A stretch of 64,000 nt of DNA from VBAS01 sp963773465 (GTDB lineage: Bacteria; Bacteroidota; Bacteroidia; Chitinophagales; Chitinophagaceae): positions 1 to 64,000 of the forward strand of contig CAVZBF010000005.1 in assembly GCA_963773465.1 (NCBI GenBank). Direction: 5' to 3'. The notes under the pieces are model-generated. The model saw only the letters and a program-made list of their open reading frames with translations, searched no databases and had not been told where the DNA came from. Positions 58,689 through 64,000 of the stretch are shown one piece after another. Position 1 is the first letter of the stretch. The number at the start of each line of letters is the position of its first letter. The position numbers and the translations under genes were made by a program.

Positions 58689-58726
58689 GATATATAGCCC
58701 ACGGTTTAAACCGTGGGCTATATATC
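58689..58726. repeat. 38-bp perfect palindrome, third of three
   Basis: Core arm ATAGCCCACGGTTT with outer arm GATAT, exactly complementary on the right side. A partial extra GGGCTATAA follows. It sits 12 bp past the stop codon of the CBS-domain gene. Confidence 0.9.
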
Positions 58727-58738
58727 CTGGGCTATAAT

Positions 58739-59173
58739 TTAAAGTCCTGAATGTATATAACTCTCCAGGTGACTGATAGTTTCTTTTTGTTGTAAAATAG
58801 TTTCTTTTACCACATCGCTCATGCTTACAATTCCTGTTAAGCGATTGCCTTCAAACACGGGCAGGTAACGAATGTTTTTATCAGACATCAATTGCATGCA
58901 ATGTTCTACAGTATCGTTTGGACTTACGGATGGCAAATTAGTGGTCATGATCTCAGAGACTTTTGTTTCCACGGAGCTTTTGTGCTTAAGTGCAATTTTC
59001 CGGGAATAATCTCTTTCTGTTATTATGCCAAGATATTCACCTCCATCCATCACCAATACAGAGCCGATATTTTTTTCAGCCATTATACTCAGCGCCTCGA
59101 TCACTTTTGTATCAGGCGTAACTACTACAGCTGAAGCTCCCTTTCGGCCAAGGATCTCAGAAACTTTACGCAT
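58739..59173 (-). CDS. CBS-domain pair protein
   Basis: 144 aa from the ATG at 59173 (MRKVSEILGRKGASAVVVTP); a longer reading adds 17 residues without homology. Two CBS motifs: TKVIEALSIMAEKNIGSVLV with EYLGIITERDYSRKIA, and DTVEHCMQLMSDKNIRYLPV with LTGIVSMSDVV. The pair forms a Bateman module that usually binds an adenine nucleotide such as AMP, ATP or SAM. A stand-alone pair probably acts as a sensor for an unknown partner. The gene lies between the palindrome cluster and the second dispersed element. Confidence 0.93.
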   Translation of the reverse strand: MRKVSEILGRKGASAVVVTPDTKVIEALSIMAEKNIGSVLVMDGGEYLGIITERDYSRKIALKHKSSVETKVSEIMTTNLPSVSPNDTVEHCMQLMSDKNIRYLPVFEGNRLTGIVSMSDVVKETILQQKETISHLESYIHSGL

Positions 59174-59295
59174 AGTTGGTTGTTTTTGGTATTGAAAGTT
59201 ACAAAAAACCGGCACCCCGGTCAAAACTAATTATTGTACAATTTATTAACGCAAAGGCTTTCAATAGTTGGGGTTGTGTCTCGGTTTGCAATAAA

Positions 59296-59379
59296 ATTAA
59301 ACCACGGAGGCACAGGCACACTAAGTTACACGGGAGCAATCTATGTGTTTCGCTGTGCCTTCAGTGTCTCTGTGGTTTA
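59296..59379. repeat. ~84-bp imperfect palindrome, copy 2 (copy 1 at 35527-35607)
   Basis: TTAAACCACGGAGGCACAGG at the left and TGTCTCTGTGGTTTAA at the right are complementary with few mismatches. The inner word CACTAAGTTACACGGGA is shared with copy 1. Confidence 0.75.
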
Positions 59380-59468
59380 AAAAAGTAAAATGAGATGCTG
59401 CGCGGGCTGGGGTTGTGCGTTATGTCCTTTTAAGAAGTATTACCTTTATCGCCGACTAACTGCAAATA

Positions 59469-60488
59469 ATGGTAAAGAAATTGCCGACTATCAAAGAGAT
59501 CGCTAAGCGATTGAATGTATCTGTTTCGACAGTTTCAAGAGCTTTGCACGATCATCCGAGTATTGGTTTGCGAACAAGAATGCAGGTGCAGCAAGTAGCT
59601 AAAGAAATTAATTACGAACCCAACCAGGCTGCAATTTTTTTTAAACAGGGTAAAACTTTTACACTTGGGGTTATCATCCCGAACCTGCAGGAACAATATT
59701 TTTCAATTGCGATAGATGGTATTGAAAAAGCGGCGATACAGGATAATTATAATGTATTGATCAGTCAAAGTCATGATGATCCTAAAAGAGAAAAGCAAAT
59801 TGTAGAAACGATGCGGCGAAACAGGGTGGATGGTATTGTTGTTTCCATATCAAAAAACACAAGTGACTACGAACATTTCGTTGAATTAGAAAATTTCAAT
59901 ATCCCTGTGGTTTTCTTTGACCGTGCACCGCACTTGCCAAATGCCTATACTGTTACCTGCAGTCTGAAAAATTGTACGATTGCAATGGTTGACCTGTTTG
60001 TAAAAAAAGGATTGAAAAGGATTGGGTTTATCAATGGCCCGGGACCTATCACACTCACACACGAAAGAGCAGAAGGATACAAAGAAGGATTATTGAAAAA
60101 TAATTTGAAAGAGGAAAAAGAATTAATTGTACAAACCGATCTTACAACCCCTGGTACAGAGAAGGCTATGGGTAAATTACTGGCATTAAAAAAACCACCG
60201 GTTGCTGTTATTGTATTTAACGATTATGTAGCATTAGATGCCATACGATATGCACGGAAAGAAGGATTGCAAATAAATAAAGATATCTTTTTTGGCAGCT
60301 ATGCAAATCTTCCGATCACGCATTATCTCGATAACCCGCCAATTGTATCTGTTGAGCAATTTCCATTTGAGCAGGCTGAAAAAGCAACAAGTATTTTACT
60401 GCAGTTGATAAATAAGAAAGAAAACGGGAGTACAATTTTATCTACTAAAACTATTCTTGAAGGCCAATTGGTTTTTCATGAAGAGTAA
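59469..60488 (+). CDS. LacI-family transcriptional regulator (plus-strand copy)
   Basis: 339 aa. The N-terminal HTH reads PTIKEIAKRLNVSVSTVSRA followed by LHDHPSIG, the LacI/GalR DNA-binding domain and hinge. The periplasmic-binding-protein-like sensor domain has FTLGVIIPNLQEQYFSIAID, HDDPKREKQIVETMRRNRVD and IPVVFFDRAPHLPNAYTVTC. It binds a sugar or related effector and an operator palindrome. It converges with a second LacI gene and overlaps it by 38 bp at the 3' ends. A TTACCTTTA word about 20 bp before the start could be its promoter. The target regulon is unknown; a SusC operon lies just beyond the partner. Confidence 0.93.
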   Translation: MVKKLPTIKEIAKRLNVSVSTVSRALHDHPSIGLRTRMQVQQVAKEINYEPNQAAIFFKQGKTFTLGVIIPNLQEQYFSIAIDGIEKAAIQDNYNVLISQSHDDPKREKQIVETMRRNRVDGIVVSISKNTSDYEHFVELENFNIPVVFFDRAPHLPNAYTVTCSLKNCTIAMVDLFVKKGLKRIGFINGPGPITLTHERAEGYKEGLLKNNLKEEKELIVQTDLTTPGTEKAMGKLLALKKPPVAVIVFNDYVALDAIRYARKEGLQINKDIFFGSYANLPITHYLDNPPIVSVEQFPFEQAEKATSILLQLINKKENGSTILSTKTILEGQLVFHEE

Positions 60489-61539
60489 ACTCACCGGGAG
60501 TGGAGAGTGCTTTTTTCACCGATGATTCCCTGATCTGAAGTTCCGGAGTGAGTATCCTTTTTTCAAATTCTTTGATAGGTCTTTTACTTTCGATAAGTTG
60601 AAGTAATAATTCAATCGCTGCTTTTCCCATTTCAAGTGCCGGTTGACGTACCACAGTTAGCGGTGGGTCTATCAACTCGGCTATATCAGTATTGGAAAAT
60701 CCTGCCAGCGAAACGTCATCAGGAACTTTTAATCCCCGCCTGTTCAGAGTTTTTAAACAACCTGTAGTTAGCTTATCGCTCGTAGTAAATATTGCATCGG
60801 GTTTATTCCGTTGAGTAAATAATTTATTCACCGCATCTTCGATCTCTTCAAAGATCATTCCTCCATAAAAACAATGCTGAATGTAATTTTCGTTTATTTT
60901 ATATCCATTGGCGATCAGCGCTTCTTTATAGCCCGCTACTCTTTCATGAGTTATCGATAGAAATTCAGAATTACTGATAACTGCAATTCGCTTATGGCCG
61001 TTCTTTATAAGATGCTCTGTAGCATCGTAAGCACCTCTGAAATTATCAACGATCACTTTATGGGTATCGATCTCATCTGTTATTCTGTCAAAAAAAACAA
61101 TCGGCAATCCTTTAGCGTGAAGACTCTTCAAATGACTCAGATCATTGGTTTCGGTAGAAAGGGAGATCAGTAAGCCATCAACGGAACGGGATGCCAGGTA
61201 TTGCAGGTCGATAACTTCCCTTTCATAGGACTCATTGCTTTGAGAGATTATAACGTTATAGCCACGATCATAAGCGATAGATTCAATGCCATTAATAACC
61301 TGCGAGAAAAAATTGTTGGCAATCTCACAAACCACAACACCGATGGAGCGGCTTCTTCTTTCTTTTAAACTTAATGCTATGGGGTTGGGACGATAATTCA
61401 GCTTTTCAGCGCAATCGAGCACTAGTTGTTTTGTTTCAGGACTTATTTCATGACTATCCCTAAGCGCACGGGAAACAGTAGAAGTGGAAATGCCCAAAGC
61501 ACGGGCAATATCTTTAATAGTAACGGCTTCGAATTTCAT
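60451..61539 (-). CDS. LacI-family transcriptional regulator (minus-strand copy, beside SusC)
   Basis: 362 aa. HTH: VTIKDIARALGISTSTVSRA then LRDSHEISPETK. Sensor domain: RSIGVVVCEIANNFFSQVIN, VDGLLISLSTETNDLSHLKS and LPIVFFDRITDEIDTHKVIV. The layout equals the neighbouring regulator, with which it shares overall order but only moderate identity. It is divergent from the SusC-like gene with a 330-bp gap, the typical place for a local regulator of a SusCD glycan-uptake system. Its 3' end overlaps the convergent LacI gene by 38 bp. Confidence 0.93.
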   Translation of the reverse strand: MKFEAVTIKDIARALGISTSTVSRALRDSHEISPETKQLVLDCAEKLNYRPNPIALSLKERRSRSIGVVVCEIANNFFSQVINGIESIAYDRGYNVIISQSNESYEREVIDLQYLASRSVDGLLISLSTETNDLSHLKSLHAKGLPIVFFDRITDEIDTHKVIVDNFRGAYDATEHLIKNGHKRIAVISNSEFLSITHERVAGYKEALIANGYKINENYIQHCFYGGMIFEEIEDAVNKLFTQRNKPDAIFTTSDKLTTGCLKTLNRRGLKVPDDVSLAGFSNTDIAELIDPPLTVVRQPALEMGKAAIELLLQLIESKRPIKEFEKRILTPELQIRESSVKKALSTPGEFTLHEKPIGLQE

Positions 61540-61869
61540 AATACCGGCAATTACGTTTAAAGGTACGTTTTTAGTACGAGTGACCGTTGCATCGAATACC
61601 CGTCAATCAATTAAAAAAACATGTGTACAAAATCATTGATCGGCTTGCAGCATTCAACAACTAATAGAGCTCTCTTTTTAATAACAACACATGACTGAAA
61701 TTTCGTGATCGTTATCGGGAACGATTGCGTAAATAAACACCTAACTCATTGATTTAAATATGATAAATACTGTTTAGCATTGATAAGAATTTGAGGACGG
61801 ACAGAATAGTTTAATCACGATTCGGCAAACATCGCGGCCCAATTTTTTTTTAAAATTAAAAAACGCCAT
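61540..61869. promoter_or_regulatory. Divergent lacI-susC control region with a candidate operator
   Basis: 330 bp without a gene. ATCGTT (61708-61713) and AACGAT (61720-61725) form an inverted repeat with a 6-bp spacer, about 145 bp before the SusC start. It is a candidate LacI-family operator by shape. A tandem TACGTTT word (near 61553 and 61564) lies close to the lacI start. No -7/-33 pair could be fixed by eye. Confidence 0.45.
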
Positions 61870-64000
61870 ATGAAGCAGCTTGCTTTTTGTTTCTCATTCC
61901 TCTTTCTTTCTCTTATCACCTTTGCCCAGGAAAGGGTGATCAGGGGAAAGGTAACTGATGATAGCGGTGCACCTTTGCAAGGAGTAAGTGTTATTCCAAA
62001 AGGCTCCAAAACAGGAGTTCAAACTGATAAAGATGGGAACTTTAGTATTTCGGTTGGAGGTTCAGGCAATGTTACTCTCACTTTTAGTTATACAGGTCAT
62101 AAGCCAGCGACTATTTTGGCTGATGGAAAGACTGCTGTAGCTGTTCAATTGGAAAAAAATGTTACCTCACTTAATGATGTAGTGGTGATCGGTTATACAT
62201 CGGTAAAAAGAAAGGACCTGCTTGCATCTGTATCTTCAATTAGTGCAAAAGATCTTAAAGATGCTCCTATCAATAACATTGCCGAAGCACTTAACGGACG
62301 TCTTGCCGGAGTTACCGCAACTACTTCTGAAGGTTCTCCCGATGCTAATGTTCGCGTTCGCATCCGCGGTGGTATGTCAATAACAGGAAGCAATGATCCG
62401 TTGTACGTGATAGATGGAGTACAGGTAGAAAACGGATTGACGGCCATCTCTCCGCAGGATATTCAAACTATCGATGTTTTAAAGGATGCAGCTGCTACAT
62501 CTATATACGGTGCAAGAGGTGCTAACGGTGTTATTATCATCACAACTAAATCAGGCAAACCGGGCAGAACAATAGTAAGCTATAACGGGTTTGTTGGTAT
62601 AAGAAAAATTGCCAGAGTATTGGATGTATTGAATCCATATGATTTTATTGTTTACCAGGCTGAGAGATCAAGATTGCAGGGTGGATCAGATAGTATAGGT
62701 TTTTTAAACTCTTATGGAACAACCTGGGATACGTTGAACGTTTATAAGAATTATAAGTTTGTTGATTGGCAAGAAGAAGTGTTTGGAAGAACCGGTATCA
62801 ACCAAACACATAATGTAAGTGCATCCGGTGGAGACAAAAAACTTACTTTCAATATTGGCTATACATACAATCGTGATAAGGCAATTGTAATAAACTCAAG
62901 TTATAACAGGCATCTTTTCAATCTCAAAGCAGACTATAAGATCACTAACAATCTGAAAGTAGGTACCAGCAGCCGCTATTCAAACTTAAATGTTTATGGT
63001 GCAGGGGTTTCAGCCGATAATGGCTCCTCTTCATTAAGCAGGCTTCGTAATGCAGTTAAGTATCGTCCATACACATCAAATTCACAGGAAGTAGAGGATT
63101 ATACCGATCCCAGTGTGGCTGCAGGTATTGGTAATGGTTTAAATCTTGCTAATCCAATTAAACTGGCAAATGCAGAGTTCAGAAGGAAGACCACCAATAC
63201 TTATAATGTGACCCTATATGCTCAATACACAATTTTAAAGAATCTAATTTTCAAATCGACTGTAGGTATCGACAGGAATGAAAAAGTTGACCGACAGTTT
63301 TATGATACTCTTTCGCCACAAGCCAAATCTAATAACACAAGGCCATTTGTAAGTCTTGATACCACGATCGCAAGAACACTTACCAATACAAATGTGTTGA
63401 CATACGCGTTCTCACCATGGCAAGATCACAATTTTGATTTTGTGTTAGGTGAAGAAACTTTTGAGGTTAAGACAGAATCACATTTAAACCAGGCCCGTAA
63501 TTTTCCATATTTTGTATCAGCTAACTACGCATTTGGCCATTTAGATTCTGGTGCAGCATTGCCAACATATCCGCGACTTAACAAATCACGATCAACACAA
63601 TTGTCTTTCTTCGGTAGAATAGGATATAACTATAAGGACAAATACCTGTTGTCAGCTAATCTGCGCAGAGATGGCTCATCCAAGTTTGCACCGGAAGAAA
63701 GATGGGGTTATTTTCCAGCTGGTTCTATTGCATGGCGTCTGAGCAAAGAAAAGTTTCTTACCAATGTTAATTTCATTAATGAAGCCAAATTGCGTTTCGG
63801 TTACGGTGCAATGGGTAATAACCGCATAAGTGATTATTTATACTTAAATACTTTTATCAATAATACGCGGTTCTATGGTCTCAATGGCCAGGTGGTAAAT
63901 GCCTATGTGCCCTCATCTTTACCAAATGAATCTCTAAAATGGGAGGCGACCGTCAATCGCAACTGGGGTTTAGATCTAAGTCTTTTCAGAAATCGCCTGA
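61870..64000 (+). CDS. SusC/RagA-family TonB-dependent outer-membrane receptor, 5' part
   Basis: The first 710 residues; the frame is still open at the window edge. Signal peptide MKQLAFCFSFLFLSLITFAQ, then a carboxypeptidase-regulatory-like domain (VIRGKVTDDSGAPLQGVSVI, then GNFSISV). The TonB plug follows: DVVVIGYTSVKRKDLLASVS, NIAEALNGRLAGVTATTSEG, RVRIRGGMSITGSNDPLYVI and IYGARGANGVIIITTKSGKP. The barrel begins with alternating strands (LLSANLRRDGSSKFAPEERW). Full members are about 1000 residues, so roughly 300 are missing. It imports glycans or peptides with a SusD partner, expected just downstream. Control by the divergent LacI gene is inferred. Confidence 0.96.
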   Translation, partial: MKQLAFCFSFLFLSLITFAQERVIRGKVTDDSGAPLQGVSVIPKGSKTGVQTDKDGNFSISVGGSGNVTLTFSYTGHKPATILADGKTAVAVQLEKNVTSLNDVVVIGYTSVKRKDLLASVSSISAKDLKDAPINNIAEALNGRLAGVTATTSEGSPDANVRVRIRGGMSITGSNDPLYVIDGVQVENGLTAISPQDIQTIDVLKDAAATSIYGARGANGVIIITTKSGKPGRTIVSYNGFVGIRKIARVLDVLNPYDFIVYQAERSRLQGGSDSIGFLNSYGTTWDTLNVYKNYKFVDWQEEVFGRTGINQTHNVSASGGDKKLTFNIGYTYNRDKAIVINSSYNRHLFNLKADYKITNNLKVGTSSRYSNLNVYGAGVSADNGSSSLSRLRNAVKYRPYTSNSQEVEDYTDPSVAAGIGNGLNLANPIKLANAEFRRKTTNTYNVTLYAQYTILKNLIFKSTVGIDRNEKVDRQFYDTLSPQAKSNNTRPFVSLDTTIARTLTNTNVLTYAFSPWQDHNFDFVLGEETFEVKTESHLNQARNFPYFVSANYAFGHLDSGAALPTYPRLNKSRSTQLSFFGRIGYNYKDKYLLSANLRRDGSSKFAPEERWGYFPAGSIAWRLSKEKFLTNVNFINEAKLRFGYGAMGNNRISDYLYLNTFINNTRFYGLNGQVVNAYVPSSLPNESLKWEATVNRNWGLDLSLFRNRL

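Noticed and set aside
58453..58726. Possible CRISPR array from repeated GC-containing units
   Set aside because: Only three units, each a perfect palindrome, with irregular spacing and related rather than unique spacer sequence; no cas genes are present.

Overview
The window looks like a chromosomal segment of a Bacteroidota bacterium, most likely Chitinophagia/Chitinophagaceae. The signs are a secreted protease ending in a type IX secretion sorting domain, a SusC/RagA TonB-dependent receptor next to LacI-family regulators, the futalosine-pathway enzyme MqnE, MutS2, many SPII lipoproteins, A+T-rich intergenic DNA, weak ribosome-binding sites and several TTG starts. This is inferred from gene content; no 16S rRNA, tRNA or CRISPR array was seen.

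Layout. (1) 0-2.3 kb: the core fragment of an RHS/YD-repeat protein on the minus strand, a tyrosine recombinase and a methyltransferase with a Cys-rich N-terminus. (2) 2.6-20.3 kb: the most unusual part, a one-direction island. A short LuxR-type regulator is followed by an 859-aa protein with a long cationic amphipathic stretch, an HExxH protein, two unrecognised proteins, a DUF2272-type protein and an intact 3238-aa protein. The giant carries five peptidoglycan-binding-like modules, a phospholipase D domain, two amidase domains, a lytic transglycosylase and a LAS-type peptidase, joined by acidic linkers. A small secreted formylglutamate-amidohydrolase-like protein closes the island. None of the large proteins has a Sec signal, so I infer a cell-wall-attacking weapon or lysis system exported by a non-Sec route such as a contractile injection system; no such apparatus lies in the window. 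(3) 20.4-24.3 kb: two HU/CCDC81-like proteins, a small membrane protein, L-serine dehydratase and a Cys-rich copper-binding four-helix protein.

(4) 24.4-33.1 kb: a molybdopterin oxidoreductase pair (iorAB) and a surface-sugar operon (glycosyltransferase, UDP-galactopyranose mutase, a GH1-RmlD fusion and a second GH1-like protein). (5) 33-53 kb: S9 peptidase, MqnE, an M43 protease with a T9SS tail, a lipoprotein, a nucleoside-type MFS permease, thioredoxin, DNA polymerase III alpha (dnaE), an NlpC/P60 lipoprotein, a flippase, an M1 peptidase and a peptide-type solute-binding lipoprotein. Many genes between 24.4 and 51.1 kb are broken by single-base indels (at least 25), including the normally essential dnaE, whereas the 9.7-kb giant gene is unbroken. 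I read most of these as consensus errors in the sequence. (6) 53-64 kb: MsrA, two small exported proteins, MutS2 without an Smr domain, a cluster of three perfect palindromes with covarying arms, a CBS-domain protein, two convergent LacI regulators and the 5' part of a SusC-like receptor that runs off the window.

Dispersed repeats are frequent: 38-44 bp palindromes after mutS2, a 28-bp palindrome that contains the stop codon of the C40 peptidase, two ~85-bp imperfect palindromes 24 kb apart, and A+T-rich simple-sequence tracts, some of which encode signal peptides.
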